Positions 15,821-24,763 of a DNA stretch of 36,946 nt are shown one piece after another. The position numbers and the translations under genes are program-made. Within the stretch, counting starts at the first letter, position 1. Every line of letters starts with the position of its first letter. The notes below the pieces were generated by a model that was given only the letters and a program-made list of their open reading frames with translations, made no database searches and was not told the DNA's origin. This DNA comes from Chloroflexota bacterium. GTDB taxonomy: Bacteria; Chloroflexota; Dehalococcoidia; SM23-28-2; HRBIN24. The stretch lies in the NCBI GenBank assembly GCA_030550295.1, contig JAUQPQ010000004.1, forward strand, positions 1-36,946, given 5' to 3'.

Positions 15821-17443
15821 ATGCGGGGAGGCCATTGGCGAGTGAAGCTCGTTGCCCTTGCAGTGGGGCTGGCCTTCGCAGCGGTGGTGGCAAGGCTAAT
15901 CCAGCTCCAGGCCTTGGAGCACCAGGGGCAGAGTGGTAAGGGCGTAACTGCCCCTTCTCGCCCCAAGCCCTATTTGCGGGGCTCCATCCTGGATGCCAAT
16001 GGGAACCCCTTGGTCATGACTGTCCCCGCCTTTAAGGTACTAGTGGAGAAAAGGGCATGGCAGGACCCCCAAAGGGCCCTTGCCGATGCCTCCCTTCTAG
16101 GGCAGGTAGTGGGCCGTGATCCTCTGGAGATGATCCACGAGACCCTCGCCAGCCCCGCTTTCGAACACACCGTGGCTTGGGGCCTCTCATGGCAGAAGGC
16201 GCAAGAAGTAGAGGCCCTGCGCCTAAAAGGTGTACGCCTGGTACCCGATAGCGTCCGCTTCTATCCTGAGGGGAACCTAGCGTCGCAGGTGTTAGGCATA
16301 GTGGGTAGGGACGGTAATGGGCTCAGCGGCATAGAGCGGCGTCTAGAAGACGTCTTGGCCAACGGAGGAGATGTCATCCTAACCATAGATCGACACCTCC
16401 AGAGGGTGGCAGAGGAGGCGCTAGACAAGGCGATTCGTCAGCATGGGGCCAAGGGGGGAAGTGTGATGGTCATGAACCCCAAGACCGGGGAGATACTGGC
16501 TATGGCCTCTCGCCCCACCTTTGACTTGCGGTCACCCCCTCTGGATGATCCCTCATCTTTAAGCCTCTTCCGTAACCCACTGGTAACGGATATGTACGAG
16601 CCAGGATCTGTCCTCAAGCTTGCCACAGTGGCTGCTGCCATAGATCAGGGGTTGGTGTCGCCGCATACACCCTGGTATGACAGAGGCGTTGTGATGGTAG
16701 GGGGGTGGCCTATATACAATTGGGACTACTCGGCCCATGGCTCCCGCACCGTCACCGATATCTTGGTCCAGAGCCTTAATACTGGTGCTGTATGGCTGGC
16801 CCAGCTCTTGGGCCCAGAACACTTCTATGAGTATCTGCGGCGCTTCGGCTTCGGTAAACTTTCCGGGATTGAATTGGACGGTGAGGCGCCGGGGCAAGTC
16901 CGCTGGCCCGATGACCCCCATTGGTCTCCTGTGGACTTGGCCACCAATTCCTTTGGGCATGGCCTGGCCGCCACCCCTGTACAGGTCACCACTATGTTGG
17001 CAGCCATCGCCAACGATGGCCTCCTGGTGCGGCCCCACCTGGTGAAGGGAATAGTGACACCTCAGGGCGTCAGGTGGACTTCCCCTGAGCCAGGGGAACG
17101 AGTTATCTCCCCCGAAACGGCTAAGGCAGTAAGAGAGATGATGGCCCGCGTCCAGCCCCCACCTCCTGCCAATACCCTCTTATCTGGCTACCGCGTCGGT
17201 GGGAAGACGGGTACAGCTAACGTTGTTGAGGGGTACGCCTACAAGCCCAACGCTTATATCGCTTCTTTTGCTGGGATCGCCCCCTTAGAGGACCCTAAGG
17301 TGGTAATATTAGTGAAGATTGACGAACCCACTACGGTTCCTTGGGGTACAGTGGTGGCAGGGCCTGCTTTTGCCGAGATTGCGGCTCATGCCCTCTCTTA
17401 CTTTGGGGTCACACGAGAAGGAAAACTGGTCTCAGGTCGCTGA
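15821..17443 (+). CDS. ftsI: Penicillin-binding protein, FtsI/PBP2B-type septal transpeptidase
   Basis: FtsI is a class B transpeptidase that cross-links septal peptidoglycan with FtsW. From the ATG at 15821 it has 540 aa: TM helix about 8-26, a short dimerisation region, and the transpeptidase domain from about 185. The catalytic triad motifs are SVLK (S263, K266), SLN (318-320) and KTG (462-464). No PASTA repeat follows. The segment between GLSGIERRLEDVL and DVILTIDRHLQ is very short: most relatives carry about 35 more residues with an RDxxGRxI stretch. A TTG at 15809 would add four residues. Its stop overlaps the murF start (TGATG). Confidence 0.94.
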   Translation: MRGGHWRVKLVALAVGLAFAAVVARLIQLQALEHQGQSGKGVTAPSRPKPYLRGSILDANGNPLVMTVPAFKVLVEKRAWQDPQRALADASLLGQVVGRDPLEMIHETLASPAFEHTVAWGLSWQKAQEVEALRLKGVRLVPDSVRFYPEGNLASQVLGIVGRDGNGLSGIERRLEDVLANGGDVILTIDRHLQRVAEEALDKAIRQHGAKGGSVMVMNPKTGEILAMASRPTFDLRSPPLDDPSSLSLFRNPLVTDMYEPGSVLKLATVAAAIDQGLVSPHTPWYDRGVVMVGGWPIYNWDYSAHGSRTVTDILVQSLNTGAVWLAQLLGPEHFYEYLRRFGFGKLSGIELDGEAPGQVRWPDDPHWSPVDLATNSFGHGLAATPVQVTTMLAAIANDGLLVRPHLVKGIVTPQGVRWTSPEPGERVISPETAKAVREMMARVQPPPPANTLLSGYRVGGKTGTANVVEGYAYKPNAYIASFAGIAPLEDPKVVILVKIDEPTTVPWGTVVAGPAFAEIAAHALSYFGVTREGKLVSGR

Positions 17444-18810
17444 TGGCTGACATCTCCTTCGCCGAGGTATTGGGGGCCTTGGGACCTTTGCTTGTGGACA
17501 TAAAGGGCGAAGGGCCTTCCTGCTTCCATGGTGTAACGGTGGACTCTCGGAAGGTGGGTCCTGGTTCTCTTTTTATCGCCTTGAGGGGCGAACGCCACGA
17601 CGGCCACCAGTTCGTTGCTGAGGCAGTAGCCCGCGGCGCCAAGGGGGTGATCGTTTCCCAGCCTTTGTCTGACATTCAGGGGGTAGCGCTGTTCCACGTA
17701 ACTGACACCCTCTTGGCCCTGCATGCCATGGCGACACAGAGGCGCCGTCGCCACCCGTCGCTACGGGTGATAGGGATTACTGGTAGCGTAGGCAAGACCA
17801 CCACCAAAGAGCTGACAGCGGCGGTGCTAGGCACCCGGTTCCGGGTCCTTAAAAGCCCAGGCAACCTCAATACGGATATAGGGCTTCCCCTTTCGCTGCT
17901 GGAGCTACAGCCAGAACATGAAGTGGCCGTCTTGGAAATGGGCATGTTCCAGATAGGCGATATAGCCCTTCTTTGCCAGATAGCAAGTCCTCATATAGGC
18001 GTGATCACCAACGTGGGGCCGGTCCATCTGGAGCGTTTGACGTCCATTGAGGCCATCGCTTCAGCCAAGGGGGAGCTGTTAGAGGCCTTGCCCCCTAGCG
18101 GTACAGCGGTTACCAATGGGGACTGCCCCTGGACCCAAAGCCTTCGCAGCAAAACCCGGGCCTCATGGGTCACCTTCGGTCTGGGGGAGGGGTGTGAGGT
18201 TAGGGGCATGGACCTGGAGGGGTACGGTCTCTCCGGCTTCTCCTTTCGTCTGGTGACGAAGGAGGGGGAGGTAGAGGTCCCCTCCCCCATGCCTGGCAAG
18301 CACAACGTATATGCTGCTTTGGCAGCATCGGCGGTGGGTCTTACTTTGGGCATGTCCTTAGAAGAGATATCTTTTGGATTATCCTCGGCCCGCACCGATT
18401 TGAGGCTACGAGTGGTTCCCGGCCCCAGAGGTAGCACCATTATCGACGACTCCTATAATGCTAGCCCCCCTTCTGTAACTGCGGCCCTAGATCTTTTGGC
18501 CGAACTGGAGGGCAGGCGAATCGCCCTGCTGGGGGACATGCTCGAGCTGGGCCCCATCGAGGAGGAAGCCCACATATCGGTGGGGCGTTATGCGGGGCAG
18601 ACGGTTGACCTGCTGGTTTTGGTGGGCGCCAAAGCGCCAATAATGGCTGAGGCAGCTCGCCAGGCTGGGTTGGAGCAGGTAATTGTGGCCGATAGCAAAG
18701 AGGAGGCGGTGCGCCTTCTCAAGGACGAGCTAAGAAGGGGAGATTACCTCCTAGTCAAGGGGTCCCGAGCCCTGGCCTTGGAGAAGGTGGTAGAGGCATT
18801 AACGTCATGA
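17443..18810 (+). CDS. murF: UDP-MurNAc-tripeptide--D-Ala-D-Ala ligase MurF
   Basis: MurF adds D-Ala-D-Ala to the UDP-MurNAc tripeptide. The N-terminal domain has DSRKVGPGSLFIALRGERHDGH, and the ATP site is GITGSVGKTTTKE. SPGNLNTDIGLPLSLL, LEMGM and the ligase-side DDSYNASPPSVTAALD with LGDMLELG separate it from MurE, which uses an N-terminal uracil-binding lid and a DNP(K/R) motif absent here. I start at ATG 17443, which overlaps the ftsI stop by one base and gives 455 aa, the normal length. The reading frame runs 34 codons further upstream inside ftsI, but that part is not conserved. murE is not next to it. Confidence 0.96.
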   Translation: MADISFAEVLGALGPLLVDIKGEGPSCFHGVTVDSRKVGPGSLFIALRGERHDGHQFVAEAVARGAKGVIVSQPLSDIQGVALFHVTDTLLALHAMATQRRRRHPSLRVIGITGSVGKTTTKELTAAVLGTRFRVLKSPGNLNTDIGLPLSLLELQPEHEVAVLEMGMFQIGDIALLCQIASPHIGVITNVGPVHLERLTSIEAIASAKGELLEALPPSGTAVTNGDCPWTQSLRSKTRASWVTFGLGEGCEVRGMDLEGYGLSGFSFRLVTKEGEVEVPSPMPGKHNVYAALAASAVGLTLGMSLEEISFGLSSARTDLRLRVVPGPRGSTIIDDSYNASPPSVTAALDLLAELEGRRIALLGDMLELGPIEEEAHISVGRYAGQTVDLLVLVGAKAPIMAEAARQAGLEQVIVADSKEEAVRLLKDELRRGDYLLVKGSRALALEKVVEALTS

Positions 18811-19766
18811 CCCACGCGTTGGCTGCTGGCATGGCAGGTCTATTTGCAGCTTTGGCCTTAGGCCGGCCGATGACGTCCCTCTTGCGCCGCTGGAAGGTAG
18901 GAAAGTTGGTTAGCCCTTGGGGGCCAGTTTCCCATCGGGCCAAGGAAGGAACGCCTACCATGGGGGGCATAGTGATATGGGTGCCTTCCCTAGTGGTGGC
19001 AAGCCTAGAGGCATGGCGGGAGCCTGCTCTGGCCTTAGCCGGGGCAGCTGTGGGGGCCCTTGCCCTCTTAGGCCTGCTGGACGACTTGGGTTCCCTGGTG
19101 GGGCGTAAACAGTGGGCCCTCAATAAAAGGGTCAAGTTTTTGGCCCTAGCTAGCGTAGGCCTAGGGATAGGCTCTGGGCTCTATAGGTGGCAGGGAATGG
19201 ACATGGTATATGTACCTGGGGTTGGCCAGTATAACCTTGGTGGTTGGATGGTGCCTGTGGCGGCGGCTGTTTTGGTCCTCACATCGGGAGGGGTAGCCGT
19301 GGCCGACGGGCTCGATGGCCTGGCGGCCGGGCTTTCCACCCTGGCCCTCTTCGCCTATGGGGCCGTTGCTATAAGTCAGGGCCAAGTGGAGGTGGCGGCA
19401 TTCGCCCTAGCCACAGGTGGGGCGTGCATGGGCTTCCTTTACTACAATGCTTATCCTGCCCAGCTATTCATGGGCGATACGGGCGCCTTGTCTCTGGGCG
19501 GGGCGTTAGCCTTAACGGCCCTGCTCACGGGCCAGTGGCTAGCCCTACCTCTGGTAGGTATAGTGTTCGTTCTGGAAGGGGCATCGGTCTACCTCCAGGT
19601 TGTCTACTTCCGCCTCACTAAGGGGAAGCGAATTTTGCGCATGGCCCCCCTTCACCACCATCTGGAGGAGTTAGGGTGGGAAGAGCCGAAGGTGGTTCAG
19701 CGATTATGGGTGCTGGGGGTTTTAGGAGCCTTGGCTGGGGTGACCTTTGCCCTGGAGGCGCGATGA
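18807..19766 (+). CDS. mraY: Phospho-MurNAc-pentapeptide transferase MraY
   Basis: MraY moves phospho-MurNAc-pentapeptide onto undecaprenyl phosphate, making lipid I in the membrane. The 319-aa, ~10-TM protein carries the family signatures AKEGTPTMGG (near 46-55), LLDDLGS, VADGLDGLAAGLS, YNAYPAQLFMGDTGALSLGG and the magnesium/uridine-site histidines in MAPLHHHLEE. It is shorter than E. coli MraY (360 aa), mostly in loops and at the N-terminus. ATGA overlap with murF. Confidence 0.97.
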   Translation: MTHALAAGMAGLFAALALGRPMTSLLRRWKVGKLVSPWGPVSHRAKEGTPTMGGIVIWVPSLVVASLEAWREPALALAGAAVGALALLGLLDDLGSLVGRKQWALNKRVKFLALASVGLGIGSGLYRWQGMDMVYVPGVGQYNLGGWMVPVAAAVLVLTSGGVAVADGLDGLAAGLSTLALFAYGAVAISQGQVEVAAFALATGGACMGFLYYNAYPAQLFMGDTGALSLGGALALTALLTGQWLALPLVGIVFVLEGASVYLQVVYFRLTKGKRILRMAPLHHHLEELGWEEPKVVQRLWVLGVLGALAGVTFALEAR

Positions 19767-21157
19767 TGGACTACCGCGGGCGGAAGGTTACGGTGGTGGG
19801 CTTGGGCATTGAGGGCATAGACGGGGTCCACTTTTTTGTGGGCCAGGGGGCCATCGTAACGGTAAGCGATGCTAAGCCTCCTGAGAAGCTTAGGCGGCAG
19901 CTTGCTCAGATAGAGGGTCTCCCCGTCAAGCTGTCCCTAGGGGCCAATGATCCAAAGGTGCTCCAGGATGCCGATTACCTCTACGTATCCCAAAGCGTGC
20001 CCCTTGACCTCCCAGGCATAGTCATGGCCCGGGCCCAAGGCGTCCCCATCTTGTCTATGTTATCCGTCTATATGGATCTATGCCCTGGCCCTATAGTGGG
20101 GATCACAGGCTCCAGCGGCAAGACCACTACAACTGCCCTGGTGGGCAAGATGCTGGAAGCGGAAGGGCTGCCGCATCTAGTGGGCGGCAATATAGGGGTA
20201 GGCCTCCTCACAAGGCTTTCCGAAGTCCGACCCTATACCTGGTCAGTCCTAGAGGTGAGCCATACTCAGCTCCAGTTCCTTTCCTCGCGGGGGCCCTACG
20301 TGGGGGCTGTGCTTAATATAACCCCTAATCATTTGGACCGTTTCAGCTGGGAAGAGTACAGGGCCCTTAAGGCTCGTCTAGTGGAGGCCCAGGGCCCTGG
20401 CGACTGGGCGGTCCTGGGGTATGATGACCCAGAAGCCAGAGGGCTAGCTACGAGATTAAAGGGAGAAGTCTGCTTCTTCTCCCTGGGTGAAAGGGTAGAC
20501 AGGGGGGTGACAGTCATAAATGGGAAGGCGGTCTGGATGGAGGGCAGAAAATGCCTTTCCCTCTTCCCCCTGAGCATCGTCAGGCTGCGTGGACGACATA
20601 ACCTCCTCAACGTCTTAGCGGCGGCGGCTACTGCGTACATATGCGGTGTCTGCCCTGATTCGATGGCGTGCGCGGTGGCATCGTTCTCGGGGGTGCCTCA
20701 TCGTCTGGAGTTGGTGGCGTGCGCTGGTGGCGTGTGCTATTACAACGATAGCATTGCCACTACTCCCACTCGGACCATTGCTGCCTTGCGCTCCTTTGAA
20801 GAGCCCATGGTGCTCCTATTGGGGGGAAGGGATAAGCATTTGCCCTTAGAGGAGTTGGCAGAGGAGGTGCTCAGGAGGTGTAGGGCCGTAGTTCTCTTTG
20901 GGGAGTCGGGCCCCAAGCTGGAAGGGGCGCTAAGGCAGGCCCAGGCCTCTAAGCCTGCCAGTCGGGCCATTCCAGTGGTCCGAGTGGGCCGGCTAGAAGA
21001 GGCGGTGGAGGTGGCCAGATGCCTAGCCCAGCCGGGAGATGTGGTCCTTCTCTCGCCCGCCTGCACCAGCTACGACGCCTACGATAACTTTCAGGAGAGG
21101 GGTGACCACTTCCGCTCTCTCGTTTTGAGTTTTGCCAGGGATGAGGTGCCTGCCTGA
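19766..21157 (+). CDS. murD: UDP-MurNAc-L-Ala--D-Glu ligase MurD
   Basis: MurD attaches D-glutamate to UDP-MurNAc-L-Ala. The 463-aa protein shows the Rossmann N-terminus KVTVVGLGIEG, the ATP loop GITGSSGKTTTT, GGNIGVGLL, the NITPNHLDRF stretch and the C-terminal NDSIATTPTRTIAAL and LLGGRDKHLP motifs typical of MurD. GGAGG (19754-19758) serves either ATG 19766 (7-base spacing, chosen) or ATG 19763 (4 bases). The frame opens at 19676, but the upstream part lies in mraY and is not conserved. The stop overlaps the ftsW start by one base. Confidence 0.96.
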   Translation: MDYRGRKVTVVGLGIEGIDGVHFFVGQGAIVTVSDAKPPEKLRRQLAQIEGLPVKLSLGANDPKVLQDADYLYVSQSVPLDLPGIVMARAQGVPILSMLSVYMDLCPGPIVGITGSSGKTTTTALVGKMLEAEGLPHLVGGNIGVGLLTRLSEVRPYTWSVLEVSHTQLQFLSSRGPYVGAVLNITPNHLDRFSWEEYRALKARLVEAQGPGDWAVLGYDDPEARGLATRLKGEVCFFSLGERVDRGVTVINGKAVWMEGRKCLSLFPLSIVRLRGRHNLLNVLAAAATAYICGVCPDSMACAVASFSGVPHRLELVACAGGVCYYNDSIATTPTRTIAALRSFEEPMVLLLGGRDKHLPLEELAEEVLRRCRAVVLFGESGPKLEGALRQAQASKPASRAIPVVRVGRLEEAVEVARCLAQPGDVVLLSPACTSYDAYDNFQERGDHFRSLVLSFARDEVPA

Positions 21158-22317
21158 TGGCTCGGCACCACTTCTTATATCCTTCCACTTATGGTCTTTT
21201 GATCTCCCTTGTAGTAGCACTGGTAATTTTCGGCCTTTTGGTCACCTACAGTGCCAGCTTCCCTGTGGGGGAGATGTTCCATGGCAATCCCCACTATTAC
21301 ATAGTTCGTCAGTCTATCTATGCCGGTTTGGGCCTTTTGGCTATGGCTGGCGTGGTGATGGTGGGGTATAGGCGTCTGCGGCGCCTCAGCTTTGTCATCA
21401 CTTTGGCGTGTGTCGCCTCTTTGGCTGCTGTCCTCGTACCTGGAGTGGGAGAGATGCGAAATGGGGCGACCCGCTGGCTTTCTATTGGGCCTTTAGAGTT
21501 CCAGCCTGGTGAAATAGCCAAGGTGGGGCTGGTCCTTTATATGTCGGCCTGGCTGGCTGGACGGCGGAATGAGATTAAAGAGGTAGGGTCGGGGCTTTTG
21601 CCTTTTGCCCTTGTAGTGGGGCTTGTGGCTGGGCTCATCGTCGCCGAGCCTGATATGGGTACGGCTATCGTGGTAGGGGCAGTAGCTGTAGCCATGTTTT
21701 TCGCTGCCCAAGCCCCCTGGACCCATCTCATGGCGGTGCTGATGGCAGGTGGCCTTGCCAGTTTTTTGCTTGTCTTGGCACAGGACTACCGGTTAAGCCG
21801 CATCCACACCTTTCTATGGCCAGATAGAGACCCCCTTGGGGAGGGATACCAATTGGCCCAGCTCTTAACGGCCTTCAGGCTGGGAGGGCTTACAGGCCAG
21901 GGATGGGGAGCAGGCCAACAGAAGCTGGGCCTTTTGCCCAATGCCCACACCGATGGCGTCTTCGCTGTGGTAGGGGAAGAGCTGGGGCTGGTAGGGGCGG
22001 TGGCCCTTCTGGCCCTTATCCTCATTTTGGCGGCATTGGGCCTAAAGATAGCTTTAGAGTCCCCTGACAGTATGGGGCGTTTCTTGGCTGTGGGGGTTTC
22101 GTCATGGCTGGCAATCCAGACCATCGCCAATGTGGGAGGGGTAACTGGCTTACTACCCCTCACCGGGGTCCCTTTGCCCTTCTTCAGCTATGGGGGCTCG
22201 GCCTTGGTCTCCATATTGTTGGGTATAGGCCTGCTGCTGAGCGTGGCGAGGGAGGCATCCAAAGCCCCAACTTTAGTGGGAGGAGCTATTGAAGTTAGGT
22301 GGGGAGGTAAGGTATGA
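21157..22317 (+). CDS. ftsW: FtsW peptidoglycan glycosyltransferase (SEDS family)
   Basis: FtsW polymerises lipid II at the septum and partners FtsI. This 386-aa protein is strongly hydrophobic (about 10 TM). It has the SEDS features TYSASFP in TM1, PLEFQPGEIAKVGLVLYMSAWLA, EPDMGTAIV (with the conserved aspartate), the extracellular loop GEGYQLAQ...GLGGLTGQGWG-type sequence, LPNAHTDGVFAVVGEELG and the terminal LPLTGVPLPFFSYGGSAL. RodA is very similar, but the dcw position makes FtsW the natural call. It overlaps murD by 1 base and murG by 4. Confidence 0.95.
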   Translation: MARHHFLYPSTYGLLISLVVALVIFGLLVTYSASFPVGEMFHGNPHYYIVRQSIYAGLGLLAMAGVVMVGYRRLRRLSFVITLACVASLAAVLVPGVGEMRNGATRWLSIGPLEFQPGEIAKVGLVLYMSAWLAGRRNEIKEVGSGLLPFALVVGLVAGLIVAEPDMGTAIVVGAVAVAMFFAAQAPWTHLMAVLMAGGLASFLLVLAQDYRLSRIHTFLWPDRDPLGEGYQLAQLLTAFRLGGLTGQGWGAGQQKLGLLPNAHTDGVFAVVGEELGLVGAVALLALILILAALGLKIALESPDSMGRFLAVGVSSWLAIQTIANVGGVTGLLPLTGVPLPFFSYGGSALVSILLGIGLLLSVAREASKAPTLVGGAIEVRWGGKV

Positions 22318-23417
22318 GGGTCGTCCTTTGCGGTGGGGGAACTGGGGGCCATATCTATCCGGCACTGAGTGTCCTTGCTGCCCTCAAGGAAGACCTAGAG
22401 GTGGCCAATGTGGAGGCCCTCTACCTAGGGCAGGGGGGAGGGATGGAGGAGACGTTGGTGAAGAGGGAAGGGGTGCCTTTCTGCCCCATACCTTCGGGCC
22501 CTGTGAGGGGATGCTGGCCCTGGGAGATGGCCGCTAATTTCGCCAAGATAGCAGTAGGAATATGGCAGGCTAGAAAGCAGCTACGCCTCTTCAGCGCCCA
22601 AGTAGTACTTTCTACGGGTGGCTACGCCAGCATACCCATCGCCCTGGCTGCCTGGAGTATGGACATCCCCCTCGTGGTGTTCCAGCCCGATCTGTTGCCT
22701 GGCTGGGCGATACGCCTCATGGGCCATCTGGCCACTAAGATAGCTATCCCCACCCCTGAAGCCTCTGCCAAGTGGCGCAATGGCAAAGTTACGGTAACCG
22801 GATACCCAGTACGGCCCTTCTTTTGGATGGTCGATAAGGAGGAAGGTAGGCGCCGCCTGGGCCTAGAGATGGACGAAGGGGTTTTATTGGTGATGGGCGC
22901 TTCCCAGGGGGCCAAGTCCATCAACGAGGCAGTGGCCCACTGGCTGCCAGAATTGCTAGAGCTGTGCCAAGTGGTCCACATTAGTGGCCCCGCCCACTTC
23001 GACTGGCTCCGAGAGCGCAGCAGGTCATTATCTGCCCAGCTGCAGCTGCGCTATCACCTATATCCTTATATGCATGAGGAGCTACCTTGGGCGATGGCCG
23101 CTGCCGATTTAGCCATAACCAGGGCTGGGGCCTCGGTTTTAGGAGAGTTGCCGGCGGTAGGGTTGCCTGCCATCCTCGTCCCCTATCCTTACGCTGGAGG
23201 CCATCAGTGGCATAACGCCCACTACCTGGAGGCCGAGGGGGCAGCGATCGTCGTCGCCGACAAGGACCTGAAAAGGAAGCTATTGCCCTTGGTGGGCATC
23301 CTCTTGAGCGATGTGGCCAAAAGGGCCAAGATGGCCATGGCTATGCGTCGCCTAGCTAGGCCCCACGCTGCCCAGCATCTGGCCTCCCTTTTGCTAGAGG
23401 TGGTGGGACAGAGATGA
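22314..23417 (+). CDS. murG: Lipid II synthase MurG (GlcNAc transferase)
   Basis: MurG adds GlcNAc from UDP-GlcNAc to lipid I at the inner face of the membrane. It is a GT-B fold of 367 aa. The N-terminal glycine loop GGGTGGHIYPA (lipid I side), GGYASIPIALAA, VTGYPVRP, GASQGAKSINEAV and the UDP-GlcNAc-binding AITRAGASVLGELPAVGLPAILVPYPYA are all present in order. ATGA overlaps join it to ftsW and murC. Confidence 0.97.
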   Translation: MRVVLCGGGTGGHIYPALSVLAALKEDLEVANVEALYLGQGGGMEETLVKREGVPFCPIPSGPVRGCWPWEMAANFAKIAVGIWQARKQLRLFSAQVVLSTGGYASIPIALAAWSMDIPLVVFQPDLLPGWAIRLMGHLATKIAIPTPEASAKWRNGKVTVTGYPVRPFFWMVDKEEGRRRLGLEMDEGVLLVMGASQGAKSINEAVAHWLPELLELCQVVHISGPAHFDWLRERSRSLSAQLQLRYHLYPYMHEELPWAMAAADLAITRAGASVLGELPAVGLPAILVPYPYAGGHQWHNAHYLEAEGAAIVVADKDLKRKLLPLVGILLSDVAKRAKMAMAMRRLARPHAAQHLASLLLEVVGQR

Positions 23418-24763
23418 CTGGGCAACATTATCACCTTATGGGCGTAGGCGGAGTACACATGTCAGCTATAGCTTGCCTTCTTCTGGCCCGGGGAGCAAAG
23501 GTAAGCGGATGCGACCTCAGCCCTCCCCCTTATTTGCAGCCGCTACAACAAGAGGGTCTAGTCGTCTTAAGGGGGCATAGTCCTGAGCATCTAGAGGGCG
23601 TAGACGTGCTAGTTTATACGGCTGCCATAAGGGCAGACAATCCCGAGCTGCAGGAAGGGAAGCGTAAGGGAATCCCCGTCCTCAAACGTGCAGATATGGT
23701 CGCTCAACTTTCTGAAGGTCGGCGGATGATAGCGGTGGCAGGAAGTCACGGCAAGACAACCACTACGTCCCTAGTGGCCTTTATGCTCGAGAGGGCAGGG
23801 CTAGCACCCACCTTCCTCTTAGGAGGGTTTATGCTAGGCGAGGATACGAACGTGGGAATGGGCGAGGGCCCTTATATGGTGGTGGAGGCAGACGAGTTCG
23901 ATGCTGCCTTTCTAGCCTACAGACCATGGGTGGCCGTAGTCACCAACGTGGAGCCAGACCATCTGGACTTTTATGGCGACTTTCAGTCTCTGAAAAGGGC
24001 TTTCGCCTCGTTTTTGGCCCAGGTGGAGCCCCAGGGGGCGATTATCGCCTGCGGAGACGATGGCGAACTTGTCCACCTTTTGCCTTGGGATAGGCAGGTG
24101 TTACTTTACGGGCTGAGGCCATCGCTAGATCTTGTGGCCACGGAGGTCAATTTCCAGTGTCATGGGAGCTCCTTCGTTGTGTGCCACCGGGGTCGTGAGC
24201 TGGGGGCGTTCGTCACCCATCTATGGGGCGAACACAATGTCCGCAACTGCCTAGCTGCCATAGGGGTAGGGCTCATGTTGGGCGTCCCCGTAGAGCAAAT
24301 CCAGGAAGCGGTGGCCCAATTCCCAGGGGTGAAGCGGCGTTTCCAGGTGCTGGGAGAGGCCTCAGGGGTCACAGTGGTGGACGACTATGCCCACCACCCT
24401 ACCGAGATAAGGGCCATCCTTTCGGTGGCCCGTCTACGCTTCCCAGGGCGGCGTCTTGTGTGCCTCTTTCAGCCCCACACCTATAGCCGTACCCGTTACC
24501 TCTTGGAAGGGTTCTTGAGCTGCTTCCAAGGGGCCGACTTACTTCTGATTGCCCATACCTATGCGGCCCGGGAAACCCCTGCCCAGGGGATGGATGCCTC
24601 TTCCTTGGCTGCTAGGTTGGGGGCCCAGTATGTGGGGGGCCTAGACGAGGCCGTCCCTACCGTCCTTTCGCTTCTGCGGCCTGGGGACGTGTTCATGACT
24701 ATAGGGGCGGGCGATGTAGATAAGGTGGCGGGCCAAGTCTTGGAGGCGTTGAGGGGGCAATGA
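23414..24763 (+). CDS. murC: UDP-MurNAc--L-Ala ligase MurC
   Basis: MurC adds the first stem-peptide residue. The 449-aa protein has the UDP-binding loop GVGGVHMSA, in which His replaces the more usual Gly of GxGGxGMS. The ATP loop is VAGSHGKTTTTS, followed by EADEFDAAF, TNVEPDHLDFYG, GVKRRFQ, VVDDYAHHPTEI and the C-terminal FQPHTYSRT, all family motifs. Length is normal. It is linked to murG and murB by 4-base overlaps. Confidence 0.97.
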   Translation: MTGQHYHLMGVGGVHMSAIACLLLARGAKVSGCDLSPPPYLQPLQQEGLVVLRGHSPEHLEGVDVLVYTAAIRADNPELQEGKRKGIPVLKRADMVAQLSEGRRMIAVAGSHGKTTTTSLVAFMLERAGLAPTFLLGGFMLGEDTNVGMGEGPYMVVEADEFDAAFLAYRPWVAVVTNVEPDHLDFYGDFQSLKRAFASFLAQVEPQGAIIACGDDGELVHLLPWDRQVLLYGLRPSLDLVATEVNFQCHGSSFVVCHRGRELGAFVTHLWGEHNVRNCLAAIGVGLMLGVPVEQIQEAVAQFPGVKRRFQVLGEASGVTVVDDYAHHPTEIRAILSVARLRFPGRRLVCLFQPHTYSRTRYLLEGFLSCFQGADLLLIAHTYAARETPAQGMDASSLAARLGAQYVGGLDEAVPTVLSLLRPGDVFMTIGAGDVDKVAGQVLEALRGQ

